This document shows, one piece after another, positions 28,384-37,019 of a stretch of 38,705 nt of DNA. A model generated the notes under the pieces. That model did not search any database. It saw nothing but the letters and a program-made list of their open reading frames with translations, and had not been told where the DNA came from. How positions within the stretch are numbered: position 1 is the first letter of the stretch; each line of letters opens with the position of its first letter. A program made the translations under genes and the position numbers. The stretch is from an uncultured Clostridia bacterium (GTDB taxonomy: Bacteria; Bacillota; Clostridia; Oscillospirales; Ruminococcaceae). The stretch spans positions 1 through 38,705 of the forward strand of contig CALZUA010000030.1 in the NCBI GenBank assembly GCA_945829235.1, read 5' to 3'.

Positions 28384-30123
28384 TTACTTGTAGAGCTTCT
28401 TCGCGCTGTAGTTTGTGTGAAGAACCTCGTGAGCCTTGTGAGAGTTCGGCTCGCCGAAGAACTCCTTGTAGAGCGTCTGGATAACGGGGTTCTCGTGCGA
28501 ACGACGCTGAGCGCAGTTCTCGTCAATCTTGTACAGAACTTCCGCTCTCTTCGCGCGGATATCGGTGAAATTGCGAACCGACGCGGGCTGGATAATCTGT
28601 CCGCCGCCGTTTACGCAACCGCCCGGGCAAGCCATAATCTCGATGAAATCGTACTGAGCCTCGCCCGCCTTGATGCTCTTGAGCAACTTCTTGGCATTTG
28701 CAAGTCCGCTTGCAACCGCAATCTTAACGTCCTTGCCGGCAACATTGTAGGTTGCTTCCTTGATACCCTCGGTGCCGCGAACCTCCTTGAAATCAATCGG
28801 AGCGTTGTTGTCCTCACCGGTGAGCTTCCAAACGGCAGTTCTGAGCGCCGCTTCCATAACTCCGCCTGTTGCGCCGAAGATAACGCCGGCGCCCGTGTAA
28901 CCGCCGAGCGGCGAATCGCACTGTTCCTCGGGGAGCTCGTTGAACATAATGCCCTCTTTCTTGATGAGGTGAGCAAGCTCTCTTGTGGTAATCGTGATGT
29001 CAACATCGGGGATACCTGCCGCCGCTTGTCCGTCACGCGATACCTCGTACTTTTTCGCGGTACAGGGCATAACGGAAACGGAAACGATGTCCTCGGGGTT
29101 CTTGCCGAGCTTCTGCGCGTAATAGGTCTTTACAACCGCGCCGAACATCTGCTGCGGCGACTTGCAGGTTGAAAGGTTCGGGATAAACTCGGGGAAGTAG
29201 TTCTCGCAGTAGCGAACCCAACCCGGTGAGCAAGAAGTAATCATCGGGAGTGTTCCGCCGTTCTGAACTCTGTTGAGGAACTCGTGAGCCTCTTCCATAA
29301 TGGTGAGGTCAGCGGAGAAGTTGGTATCGAACACCTTGTCGAAACCGAGTCTGCGCATTGCGGCAATCATCTTGCCCTCTGCGTTTGTACCGATAGGATT
29401 GCCAAAGGCTTCTGCCAAAGACGCACGAACCGCGGGAGCCGCCTGTACAACAACCATCTTTGTCGGGTCAGCAATTGCGTCCATAACTTTCTGGGTGTCG
29501 TCCTTCTCGGCAAGAGCGCCGGTCGGGCAAGCAACGATACACTGTCCGCAGGATACGCAAGCGGTATCAGCAAGGTCCATATCAAATGCGGAAGCAATCT
29601 GAGTTGCAAAACCGCGCTCGTTTGCACCGATTACGCCGATTCCCTGTGTAACTCCGCAAGCGGCAACGCAACGACGGCAAAGAATGCACTTGGAGTTGTC
29701 GCGATACATATGAGCCGCGCTGTAGTCAATCTCGGGAACGGGGTTTTCGCCCTCGTACTTGTTGATGTCAACATCATACTCAACGCAAAGCTCGTTCAGC
29801 TCGCAGTTTCCGCCTCTTGTACAGGACAAGCAGGACTTGTTGTGGTTGGAGAGGATAAGCTCGAGAGTTGTCTTTCTGCTCTCGATAACCTTCGGGGAGT
29901 TGGTGAAGATTTCCATTCCGTTGTTTACGGGGTAAACGCAAGCCGCTACGAGTGAACGCGCGCCCTTTACCTCGACAACGCAGATACGGCAGGCGCCGAT
30001 TGCGTTAATCTCTTTAAGATAGCACAGCGTGGGGATTTTTATTCCCGCATATCTCGCCGCTTCAAGAATGGTCGAACCCTCGGGAACAGCGTATTCCGCG
30101 CCGTTGATTTTTATATTAACCAT
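28384..30123 (-). CDS. hydA: [FeFe]-hydrogenase catalytic subunit, NADH-linked (HydA)
   Basis: 579 aa. It makes H2 from electrons of NADH (and possibly ferredoxin by confurcation). The N-terminal [2Fe-2S] cluster uses Cys34, 45, 48 and 62. A His-ligated cluster follows (HNKSCLSCTRGGNCELNELC), then two [4Fe-4S] sites (CILCRRCVAAC; CVSCGQCIVACP). The H-cluster domain has TSCSPGWVRYCE, MPCTAKKYE, GATGGVMEAALRT and MACPGGCVNGGGQ. All ligand cysteines are present. It is last in the hydC-hydB-hydA order, 29 bases after hydB. The HydE/F/G maturases are not in the window. Confidence 0.95.
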   Translation of the reverse strand: MVNIKINGAEYAVPEGSTILEAARYAGIKIPTLCYLKEINAIGACRICVVEVKGARSLVAACVYPVNNGMEIFTNSPKVIESRKTTLELILSNHNKSCLSCTRGGNCELNELCVEYDVDINKYEGENPVPEIDYSAAHMYRDNSKCILCRRCVAACGVTQGIGVIGANERGFATQIASAFDMDLADTACVSCGQCIVACPTGALAEKDDTQKVMDAIADPTKMVVVQAAPAVRASLAEAFGNPIGTNAEGKMIAAMRRLGFDKVFDTNFSADLTIMEEAHEFLNRVQNGGTLPMITSCSPGWVRYCENYFPEFIPNLSTCKSPQQMFGAVVKTYYAQKLGKNPEDIVSVSVMPCTAKKYEVSRDGQAAAGIPDVDITITTRELAHLIKKEGIMFNELPEEQCDSPLGGYTGAGVIFGATGGVMEAALRTAVWKLTGEDNNAPIDFKEVRGTEGIKEATYNVAGKDVKIAVASGLANAKKLLKSIKAGEAQYDFIEIMACPGGCVNGGGQIIQPASVRNFTDIRAKRAEVLYKIDENCAQRRSHENPVIQTLYKEFFGEPNSHKAHEVLHTNYSAKKLYK

Positions 30124-30152
30124 AGGTTTTAGTCCTTTCGTTCAAACTTTCG

Positions 30153-32033
30153 TTATGCCTTGACAATAGCGCCGAACTTACAGTTGCTCATGCAGACGCC
30201 GCACTTGATGCACTTGCTCTGGTCGATGTGGAACGGCGACTTGATTTCACCGCTGATTGCGCCGACAGGGCACTTCTTGGAGCAGAGCGAGCAGCCCTTG
30301 CACTTCTCGGGAACAATCTGAATTTGGAGCAAATCCTTGCAGACGCCCGCAGGGCACTTCTTGTCCTTAACGTGAGCGATGTACTCATCTCTGAAGTAGC
30401 GCATTGTCGAAAGAACGGGGTTCGGAGCTGTCTGTCCAAGACCGCACAGCGCGTTGTCCTTGATGTAGTAGCAGAGCTTCTCGAGCTTGTCGAGGTCTTC
30501 CATAGTAGCCTTGCCCTTGGTAATCTTGTCGAGCATTTCGTACATTCTCTTTGTACCGATACGGCAGGGTGTGCACTTACCGCAGGACTCGTCAACGGTG
30601 AACTCGAGGAAGAACTTCGCGATATCAACCATACAGTTGTCCTCGTCCATTACGATAAGTCCGCCGGAGCCCATCATAGAGCCGATTGCGATAAGGTTAT
30701 CGTAGTCAATCGGGATATCGAGGTGCTCGGGAGGAATGCAGCCGCCGGAAGGTCCGCCGGTCTGGGCAGCCTTGAACTTCTTGCCGTTCGGGATACCGCC
30801 GCCGATTTCCTCGATAACGGTACGAAGCGTTGTTCCCATAGGAACTTCAACAAGTCCGGTGTTGTGAATTTTACCGCCGAGCGCGAATACCTTTGTACCC
30901 TTGGATTTCTCGGTACCCATTGACGCGAACCAATCTGCGCCGTTCAAGATAATCTGGCAGATGTTTGCATAGGTTTCAACGTTGTTGAGAACGGTGGGCT
31001 TGCCGAAAAGTCCCTTTACAGCGGGGAACGGAGGACGCGGACGAGGCTCGCCGCGGTTGCCCTCGATAGAGGTCATAAGAGCGGTTTCTTCGCCGCATAC
31101 GAATGCGCCTGCGCCAAGTCTGAGACCAAGACGGAAGCTGAAGTTTGTGCCGAAGATGTTGTCGCCGAGCAGACCGCATTCTTCAGCCTGCGCGATTGCG
31201 ATTTTCAGACGCTCAACAGCAATCGGGTACTCTGCACGAACGTAGATGTAGCCCTGATTTGCACCGATTGCGTAGCCTGCGATAGCCATAGCCTCGATAA
31301 CAGCGTGGGGGTCGCCCTCGAGTACCGAACGGTCCATAAATGCACCGGGGTCGCCCTCGTCGGCGTTACAGCAAACGTACTTCTGGTCTGCGTCCTTAAC
31401 GAGGTCCTTTGCGAGCTGCCACTTCTTGCCTGTCGGGAAGCCTGCGCCGCCGCGTCCGCGAAGTCCGGAAGCGAGAACGGTGTTGATAACGTCGTCCTGC
31501 GACATAGATGTAAGCACCTTGTAGAGTGCCTGATAACCGTCGCGAGCTATGTACTCCTCGATGTGCTCGGGGGAGATAAGACCGCAGTTTCTCAGAGCAA
31601 CACGGTGCTGTTTAGCGTAGAAAGCGGTATCGTTAAGCGACTTGATAACATCGCCGTCAACGGTTTCCGCATAGAGATATTTCTTGACGGGCTGACCGTT
31701 CTTGAGGTGCTGTTCAACGATTTCGGGGATATGGTCGGGCTCCATCTTGGAGTAGAACGTGCCCTCGGGGTAAACTATCATAATCGGACCGAGCGCGCAA
31801 AGACCGAAACAGCCTGTCTTGATGATGTTAACCTTGCCCTCAAGACCGTTCTTCTTGATTTCTTCCTGAAGCTTTTCGATGATTTTCATCGAACCGGACG
31901 AGGTGCAGCCCGTACCGCCGCACACCAGAACGTCCTTAACGCCGTTGTCCTTGCCCTCGACGCGTGTTGCGACAACCTCCGCAGCCGCCGCCTTGACAGC
32001 GTTAAGCTCGTCAATTGTTTTAATTACGTTCAT
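30153..32033 (-). CDS. hydB: Hydrogenase NADH-binding subunit, NuoF-like (HydB)
   Basis: 626 aa. Domains in order: thioredoxin-like [2Fe-2S] (VCGGTGCTSSG, then TGCFGLCALGP), the NAD/FMN-binding NuoF core (GLRGRGGAGFPTGKKW, CNADEGDPGAFMDR, GAFVCGEETALMTSIEG), the [4Fe-4S] site ESCGKCTPCRIG, and two C-terminal ferredoxin-type clusters (CKGCSLCSKKCP; CIKCGVCMSNC). It takes electrons from NADH and passes them to HydA. The domain set matches electron-bifurcating or NADH-dependent hydrogenases, not respiratory complex I. AAAGGAAA precedes the ATG. Confidence 0.94.
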   Translation of the reverse strand: MNVIKTIDELNAVKAAAAEVVATRVEGKDNGVKDVLVCGGTGCTSSGSMKIIEKLQEEIKKNGLEGKVNIIKTGCFGLCALGPIMIVYPEGTFYSKMEPDHIPEIVEQHLKNGQPVKKYLYAETVDGDVIKSLNDTAFYAKQHRVALRNCGLISPEHIEEYIARDGYQALYKVLTSMSQDDVINTVLASGLRGRGGAGFPTGKKWQLAKDLVKDADQKYVCCNADEGDPGAFMDRSVLEGDPHAVIEAMAIAGYAIGANQGYIYVRAEYPIAVERLKIAIAQAEECGLLGDNIFGTNFSFRLGLRLGAGAFVCGEETALMTSIEGNRGEPRPRPPFPAVKGLFGKPTVLNNVETYANICQIILNGADWFASMGTEKSKGTKVFALGGKIHNTGLVEVPMGTTLRTVIEEIGGGIPNGKKFKAAQTGGPSGGCIPPEHLDIPIDYDNLIAIGSMMGSGGLIVMDEDNCMVDIAKFFLEFTVDESCGKCTPCRIGTKRMYEMLDKITKGKATMEDLDKLEKLCYYIKDNALCGLGQTAPNPVLSTMRYFRDEYIAHVKDKKCPAGVCKDLLQIQIVPEKCKGCSLCSKKCPVGAISGEIKSPFHIDQSKCIKCGVCMSNCKFGAIVKA

Positions 32034-32112
32034 TGATGAAATTTCCTTTCTTTCCGGAAACTAGAAATAAAGATTTCGCCGATTTTCGGCAATCCTTGAT
32101 TTCAGTATTTTG

Positions 32113-32607
32113 TTAGTTGTACTTTTCGAGGATTTTGTCAACATCATCTACGGTAAGTCTGCCGTAAACGTCCTCGTTAACCGTAAGAACGGGAGCAAGA
32201 CCGCACGCGCCGATGCATCTGCACGCGTCAAGCGAGAACTTCCCGTCGGGGGTGATTTCGCCGCCGGCGATTCCGAGCTTTTCCTGCAACTTGTTGTAGA
32301 TGTCGCCCGAACCCTTTACATAGCAAGCTGTTCCCAGACAAACGGAAATCTTGTACTTGCCCTTGGGGTTGATGGAGAACTGCGCGTAGAAGGTTACGAC
32401 GCCGTAAACCTTTTCGAGCGAGATATCCATCTCCTCTGCAATAATGGTCTGCACTTCGATAGGAAGGTAGCCGTAGATTTCCTGAGCCTGCTGGAGAATA
32501 GGCATCAGTGCGCCGGGGTCGTCCTTGTGATCGGCGATGATTTTTCTCAGCTTTTCCTCCTGCTCGGGCGTTCCCGCAAAGGGAACCGCGCTCTTTTTAA
32601 AAGCCAT
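32113..32607 (-). CDS. hydC: Hydrogenase [2Fe-2S] subunit, NuoE-like (HydC)
   Basis: 164 aa. A thioredoxin-like [2Fe-2S] protein with the four-Cys pattern SVCLGTACYVKGSG and DACRCIGACGLAP. The N-terminal helical half (LMPILQQAQEIYGYLPIEVQ, SLEKVYGVVTFYAQF) is typical of NuoE. It is the first gene of the operon and completes the HydABC set. The gap to hydB (79 bases) holds no promoter that I can identify. AAGGAGGC precedes the ATG. Confidence 0.95.
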   Translation of the reverse strand: MAFKKSAVPFAGTPEQEEKLRKIIADHKDDPGALMPILQQAQEIYGYLPIEVQTIIAEEMDISLEKVYGVVTFYAQFSINPKGKYKISVCLGTACYVKGSGDIYNKLQEKLGIAGGEITPDGKFSLDACRCIGACGLAPVLTVNEDVYGRLTVDDVDKILEKYN

Positions 32608-32656
32608 TTTTTAGCCTCCTTGATATTTTTTCGGGTTTGTCCCGATGGTTAATAAC

Positions 32657-32720
32657 ATTATATTGTAATAATCCACAATACAACCATATCAATTATAACA
32701 TATCCGGCGAAAAAAATCTA
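32657..32720 (-). promoter_or_regulatory. Promoter region of hydCBA
   Basis: Two TATAAT boxes lie on the minus strand, at 32697-32692 (with TAGATT 17 bases ahead) and at 32662-32657 (with TTGTAT 15 bases ahead). An ATTGT-N8-ACAAT inverted repeat (32662-32679) sits between them. It resembles a Rex operator but its spacing is two bases shorter than TTGT-N10-ACAA. Confidence 0.5.
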
Positions 32721-32821
32721 CAAAATTCGCGCTCTTGGCGGCGTTAAGGGTTGTAGAATTTATGCGGAAAATTTTGTGTAATTTGACAAATGCGGAAACA
32801 TCTGCCTTTTCAAAAAAACAG

Positions 32822-32857
32822 CGAAAAACCGCGCTCGACAGCAAAATCAAGCGCGGT
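32822..32857 (-). terminator. Terminator of metK
   Basis: ACCGCGCT (32857-32850) pairs with AGCGCGGT (32835-32828) on the minus strand, then TTTTCGC. It begins just past the metK stop codon. Confidence 0.8.
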
Positions 32858-32864
32858 AAAACGT

Positions 32865-34037
32865 TTACAGGTATTTTTGCAAATCAGCAACGCGGTCGGT
32901 CTTTTCCCAAGCCACGTTCAAATCCTCGCGTCCCATGTGACCGTAAGCGGCAAGCTGTTCATACTGCGGCTTTCTCAAATCGAGCGTTTTGATAATCGCG
33001 GACGGGCGCAAATCAAACTCCTTGATAACCGCCTTCGCGATATCCTCATCGGACAGCTTTCCCGTGCCGAACGTGTCCACCATAACGGAAACGGGGTTTG
33101 CCACGCCGATTGCATAAGCGAGCTGGATTTCCGCTCTCTCGGCAAGTCCCGCAGCAACGAGATTTTTCGCCACATAGCGCGCCATATAAGCCGCCGAGCG
33201 GTCAACCTTTGTCGGGTCTTTTCCCGAAAACGCGCCGCCGCCGTGGCGGGAATAGCCGCCGTAGGTATCGACAATAATTTTTCTGCCGGTCAAACCGCTG
33301 TCGCCCATAGGTCCGCCGACAACAAAGCGCCCAGTCGGGTTCACGAAATACTTGGTGTTCTCGTCGAGAAGCTCGGCGGGAATTGTGGTTTTGATAACCT
33401 TTTCGATGATATCCGCACGGATTTGCTCGAGAGAAGCGGACGCGAGGTGCTGAGAAGAAACAACAACCGTGTCGATACGCGCGGGCTTGTTGTCGTCGTA
33501 TTCAACGGTAACCTGTGTTTTTCCGTCAGGGAGAAGATAGGGAATTTCACCGCTCTTGCGAACCTCGGTGAGCTTTTTCGCAAGCTTATGCGAGAGGCTA
33601 ATCGGCATCGGCATAAGCTCGGGAGTTTCCGAGCACGCAAATCCGAACATCATTCCTTGGTCGCCCGCGCCGATGTCGTTTGCGTTTTCTTCTCTGCCCT
33701 CAAGCGCGTTGTTCACGCCCATAGCGATATCGGGGGACTGCTTGTCGAGAGTTGTTATAACGGAGCAGGTGTTCGCGTTGAAGCCGCTGTCGGGGCTGAC
33801 GTAGCCGATGTCGGTCACCACTTTTCTTACAAGTGACGGAATATCAATCTGCGCTGTTGTCGTAATTTCTCCCATAACCATAACCATACCGGTTGTCGCG
33901 GTCGTTTCGCACGCAACGCGCCCCATAGGGTCCTGCGCCAAAATCGCGTCCAGAACCGCGTCGGAAACCTTGTCGCAGAGCTTGTCGGGGTGTCCCTCGG
34001 TAACGCTTTCAGATGTAAACAGTTTTCTTGTCGTCAT
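32865..34037 (-). CDS. metK: S-adenosylmethionine synthetase
   Basis: Makes SAM from methionine and ATP. Family signatures: [22 protein letters not shown] (His and Asp of the active site), [47 protein letters not shown], and ISQ-like metal/phosphate sites. 390 aa from the ATG at 34037, normal length; an in-frame GTG at 34055 is rejected since it overlaps the AAAGGA ribosome binding site. A SAM-I riboswitch in the leader gives feedback control. SAM made here would feed, among others, the radical SAM enzyme at 3987. Confidence 0.97.
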   Translation of the reverse strand: MTTRKLFTSESVTEGHPDKLCDKVSDAVLDAILAQDPMGRVACETTATTGMVMVMGEITTTAQIDIPSLVRKVVTDIGYVSPDSGFNANTCSVITTLDKQSPDIAMGVNNALEGREENANDIGAGDQGMMFGFACSETPELMPMPISLSHKLAKKLTEVRKSGEIPYLLPDGKTQVTVEYDDNKPARIDTVVVSSQHLASASLEQIRADIIEKVIKTTIPAELLDENTKYFVNPTGRFVVGGPMGDSGLTGRKIIVDTYGGYSRHGGGAFSGKDPTKVDRSAAYMARYVAKNLVAAGLAERAEIQLAYAIGVANPVSVMVDTFGTGKLSDEDIAKAVIKEFDLRPSAIIKTLDLRKPQYEQLAAYGHMGREDLNVAWEKTDRVADLQKYL

Positions 34038-34061
34038 TTTTCTCAATCCTTTCACACAAAT

Positions 34062-34231
34062 AAAAAACGCTCACTTTCGGAGTGAGCGGTAAAATCTACT
34101 GTCACTCCTCATCTTTCGATTAAAAATCGCAGGAAGTGGCACCTTGCTTATTAAGTAGGTTGCCGGGCTTTTCAGGGACCAGTCCCCCGATAGATAATTT
34201 TGGTTATCCATCTTCAGCCTCTCTTGATAAG
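34062..34231 (-). promoter_or_regulatory. SAM-I (S-box) riboswitch with terminator
   Basis: Read on the minus strand. P1 is CTTATC (34231-34226) with GATGAG (34113-34108). Core motifs are CAAGAGAGGCTGA, GGGACTGGTCCCTGAAAAGC (then CCGGCAACC) and AAGGTGCCACTTCCTGC. The expression platform is a terminator CGCTCACT/AGTGAGCG (34088-34081 with 34075-34068) followed by six Ts. The antiterminator uses GGAGTGA just after P1 to pair with TCACTCC of the terminator. When SAM binds, P1 holds and termination occurs, shutting off metK. Confidence 0.95.
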
Positions 34232-34241
34232 GAACACATAT

Positions 34242-34270
34242 AGTATAGCATATATTGTATAACTTGTCAA
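34242..34270 (-). promoter_or_regulatory. Promoter of metK
   Basis: On the minus strand TTGACA (34270-34265), 17-base spacer, TATACT (34247-34242). Divergent from the leuA promoter 37 bases to the right. Confidence 0.88.
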
Positions 34271-34306
34271 GTGTTTTTTCGACAGCGAAAAAATTTCTTT
34301 TTCCTC

Positions 34307-34335
34307 TTGACAAATCGAGGAAGATGTGTTATAAT
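34307..34335 (+). promoter_or_regulatory. Promoter of the leuA T-box unit
   Basis: TTGACA (34307-34312), 17-base spacer, TATAAT (34330-34335), a full consensus match. Confidence 0.92.
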
Positions 34336-34341
34336 CTTGGT

Positions 34342-34712
34342 AATGAATATTTTTCAAATGCGTTGAAGAGGAACAAGACCCTCGAGCTTTTTCAGAGAGT
34401 TGCTGTTTGGTGCGAAGCAACAGGGCAACAGGGAGATAACTCACCTCCGAGCAGAACAGGCGAAGGCGGCTAATTGAAGGGCGGCAAAGGCGGCTAAATG
34501 AAGGGCAGAGAAAGCGGCTAAATGAAGGGCGGCGAAGGCGGTCAAAAAGTTGGCGGCGTTTCAGTAAGTAACTGCGGTAGTCTGTTTCGGGAGCTCCCGT
34601 TAAAGAGCAGGTGTTTTATTGAACACCGTGAGGTGCGGAGCGTGAGCTTTGCGCGAACAAAAGTGGTAACACGGGTAATTCTCGTCTTTTGATAAGAACG
34701 AGAATTTTTTTT
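34342..34712 (+). promoter_or_regulatory. T-box leader, Leu specifier CTC
   Basis: Stem I starts near GAAGAGGAACAAGA; AGAGAG is at 34394-34399 and the apical part has TTTGGTGCGAAGC. The specifier loop reads ATAA-CTC-ACC, giving CTC (34440-34442), a leucine codon. The T-box is AAGTGGTAACACGGG (34661-34675), with TGGT able to pair with the ACCA end of tRNA-Leu (A73). The terminator AATTCTCGT/ACGAGAATT (34677-34685/34698-34706) ends in T8. Uncharged tRNA-Leu would favour the antiterminator and leuA expression. A four-unit tandem repeat is inserted between stem I and the T-box. Confidence 0.9.
34461..34556 (+). repeat. 24-base tandem repeat inside the T-box leader
   Basis: Units at 34461-34484, 34485-34508, 34509-34532 and a degenerate one at 34533-34556. 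The core is AAGGCGGCTAAATGAAGGGC. The period is exactly 24, and a frame ATG-AAG-GGC-...-GGC-TAA fills one unit, the stop of one abutting the start of the next. Confidence 0.85.
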
Positions 34713-34730
34713 GTTTGAAAGGAGATTTTT

Positions 34731-36395
34731 ATGAAATTTGCAAACAAGTACAAAAGACGTTATTTTATGCCGCCGTTCCCCTGCCTTGACTGGACGAAAA
34801 AGGAGTACATCGACAAGCCGCCTGTTTGGTGCAGTGTGGATTTGCGTGACGGAAACCAAGCGCTGATTATCCCGATGAGCCTCGAGGAGAAGCTGGAATT
34901 TTTCGGTTATCTGGTAAAGGTTGGCTTCAAGGAAATCGAAATCGGCTTCCCCGCGGCTTCCGAAACCGAGTATGAGTTCTGCCGCGCGCTGATTGAGAGA
35001 AACCTCATTCCCGATGACGTAACCGTTCAGGTGCTCACGCAGAGCCGCGAGCACATCATCAAGAAGACGTTTGAAGCGCTCGATGGTTGCAAGAACGCGA
35101 TTGTTCACCTGTACAACTCAACCTCGGTTGCCCAAAGAGAACAGGTTTTCAAGAAGTCCAAGGAAGAAATCATCGAGATTGCCACGACCGGCGCGAAGCT
35201 CCTCAACGAGTACAAGGCGAAAACTCCCGGCAATTTCCGCTTCGAGTATTCTCCCGAGAGCTTCACGGGAACCGAGCCCGAGTTCGCGATGGAAATCTGC
35301 AACGCGGTTATCGATATCTGGCAACCCACGCCCGACAACAAGGTTATCATCAATCTGCCCGTAACCGTTGCCGAGAGTATGTCGCACGTTTACGCGCAGC
35401 AGGTTGAGTATATGTGCAAAACGCTGCACAACAGGGAAAATCTGGTTATTTCACTGCACCCGCACAACGACCGCGGCTGTGCTGTCGCGGATACCGAAAT
35501 GGGCTTGCTGGCGGGCGCGGACAGAGTTGAGGGAACGCTTTTCGGAAACGGCGAGCGCACCGGCAATGTCGATATCATCACGCTGGCTCTCAATATGTAC
35601 ACCCACGGCGTTGAGCCGAACCTCGATTTGACAAATCTGCCCGAGCTGTGCGCGGTTTACGAGCGGTTGACGAGAATGACCGTTTATGAGCGTATGCCGT
35701 ACAGCGGACAGCTGGTGTTCGCGGCGTTCAGCGGCTCGCATCAGGACGCTATCGCAAAGGGTATGAAGTGGCGCGAGGAGAAAAATCTCGAGCAGTGGAA
35801 TGTACCGTATATCCCGATTGACCCGCACGACCTCGGAAGGGAGTACGAGGGCGATGTTATTCGCATAAACTCGCAGTCCGGCAAGGGCGGAATTGGCTAC
35901 ATAATGGAGCAGAATTTTGGCATTGTTATGCCGAAGAAGATGAGCGAGAATTTCGGCTACACGGTAAAGAGCGTTTCCGACCACGCTCACAAGGAACTGC
36001 ACCCCGCAGAGCTGTACGATATTTTCAACAACACTTATGTAAATAAGACAACCCGCTTTGCAATCACCGAGGCGCATTATAAGCAGGGCGAGTGCATTTC
36101 CGCCGAAGTTACCGTCAAGAAAGACGGCGAAACGAGAGTACTCGCGGGTACGGGTAATGGTAGACTTGACGCTGTTTCCAACGCGCTGAAAGAGGGCTTG
36201 GGCATTGATTACACTATTTCAACTTACAGCGAAAACGCAACCGAGCTTGGTTCAAAGTCGAAGGCGATGTGTATGATAGGCATCACAACAGCGGACGGCA
36301 AGGTTTGCTGGGGTGCGGGAGTTGACACGGATATTATCAACGCATCGATTTACGCGCTGGTTTCGGCTATCAATAACGCGGAAATTCTCGGTTAA
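34731..36395 (+). CDS. leuA: 2-isopropylmalate synthase, LeuA2 type
   Basis: First committed step of leucine synthesis: acetyl-CoA plus 2-oxoisovalerate to 2-isopropylmalate. 554 aa, matching the long yeast/actinobacterial-like form (LeuA2), not the ~510-aa form. The catalytic barrel has WCSVDLRDGNQAL at the N-terminus, EIEIGFPAASETEYEFCR, and the metal motif SLHPHNDRGCAVADTEMG (HxH). The C-terminal third is the leucine-binding regulatory domain (ITEAHYKQGECISAEVTV, GTGNGRLDAVSNALKEGLG). GAAAGGAG precedes the ATG. Control is by the Leu T-box upstream plus likely feedback by leucine. Confidence 0.95.
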   Translation: MKFANKYKRRYFMPPFPCLDWTKKEYIDKPPVWCSVDLRDGNQALIIPMSLEEKLEFFGYLVKVGFKEIEIGFPAASETEYEFCRALIERNLIPDDVTVQVLTQSREHIIKKTFEALDGCKNAIVHLYNSTSVAQREQVFKKSKEEIIEIATTGAKLLNEYKAKTPGNFRFEYSPESFTGTEPEFAMEICNAVIDIWQPTPDNKVIINLPVTVAESMSHVYAQQVEYMCKTLHNRENLVISLHPHNDRGCAVADTEMGLLAGADRVEGTLFGNGERTGNVDIITLALNMYTHGVEPNLDLTNLPELCAVYERLTRMTVYERMPYSGQLVFAAFSGSHQDAIAKGMKWREEKNLEQWNVPYIPIDPHDLGREYEGDVIRINSQSGKGGIGYIMEQNFGIVMPKKMSENFGYTVKSVSDHAHKELHPAELYDIFNNTYVNKTTRFAITEAHYKQGECISAEVTVKKDGETRVLAGTGNGRLDAVSNALKEGLGIDYTISTYSENATELGSKSKAMCMIGITTADGKVCWGAGVDTDIINASIYALVSAINNAEILG

Positions 36396-36419
36396 CCGAG
36401 CGCTTGCTATTATAATAAG

Positions 36420-36450
36420 AAAAGCTCCGTTTCGCGCGGAGCTTTTGTTT
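36420..36450 (+). terminator. Terminator of leuA (serves both strands)
   Basis: AAAGCTCCG (36421-36429) pairs with CGGAGCTTT (36437-36445), then TGTTTT. AAAA on the left lets it end the convergent minus-strand gene too. Confidence 0.88.
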
Positions 36451-36866
36451 TAGTTATCAATATCGTCAAAATTCTTGAATTCCCCGTTAAAGCGACTGTT
36501 CTCATCGAGAAAGCTATCGGAACTATCCTGCTTGAATTGAAAACGATAGAGAGCGTCGTCGGGGTTAACGGGAATTTGGTGGCTTCTGTCAAAATATTCC
36601 ATAAAGCAACGTAAAATTTTCTTGAGGAAAAGCGCGATAATCAAACAAAGCGTTGGCAGGATAAATTCCCAGATTACGCCCTTGTAGTTGATGAAAGCGT
36701 AGACATACAGCGCAGCCGCCGAAAAAATCCCCACGCCGACCGTTGCGTTTGTGAACAGCTCATACTCTACACCGAAGCGAATTGCTCTTGAAAGGGTGAA
36801 AATCGACATAACAAGAAAAACTGTTATCGGAAGATACAACAAAATCATTAAACCTAAAAAACTCAT
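36450..36866 (-). CDS. Small integral membrane protein, function unknown
   Basis: 138 aa. Three hydrophobic segments: LMILLYLPITVFLVMSIFTL (about 6-25), GVGIFSAAALYVYAFINY (about 44-61) and WEFILPTLCLIIALFLKK (about 66-83). The last ~50 residues are soluble, charged and Asp/Phe-rich (FQFKQDSSDSFLDENSRFNG). AAGGGGGGCG lies ahead of the ATG. No family was recognised. It is convergent with leuA and divergent from nrdR. Confidence 0.75.
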   Translation of the reverse strand: MSFLGLMILLYLPITVFLVMSIFTLSRAIRFGVEYELFTNATVGVGIFSAAALYVYAFINYKGVIWEFILPTLCLIIALFLKKILRCFMEYFDRSHQIPVNPDDALYRFQFKQDSSDSFLDENSRFNGEFKNFDDIDN

Positions 36867-36953
36867 AAAACTCGCCCCCCTTGATTATATAATAAGTATA
36901 TCACGTTTGGGAAAATTTTTCAACATTTTTCATAAAAAATTTTGTAGAAATTG

Positions 36954-36982
36954 TTGAAATATTTTTTAGTTTATGTTATAAT
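36954..36982 (+). promoter_or_regulatory. Promoter of nrdR
   Basis: TTGAAA (36954-36959), 17-base spacer, perfect TATAAT (36977-36982). Confidence 0.85.
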
Positions 36983-37019
36983 ACAATATATAGTGTTTGT
37001 TTTTGAAAGGAGCTTTTTT

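Noticed and set aside
32662-32679. Calling ATTGT-N8-ACAAT a true Rex operator
   Set aside because: The spacing is two bases short of the known Rex pattern, so it is kept only as a low-interest observation.
34278-34284. Single TTCGACA (0A box) between metK and leuA promoters, and another at 6444-6450
   Set aside because: Several such 7-mers are expected by chance in 38 kb on two strands; only the tandem pair upstream of spo0A is convincing.
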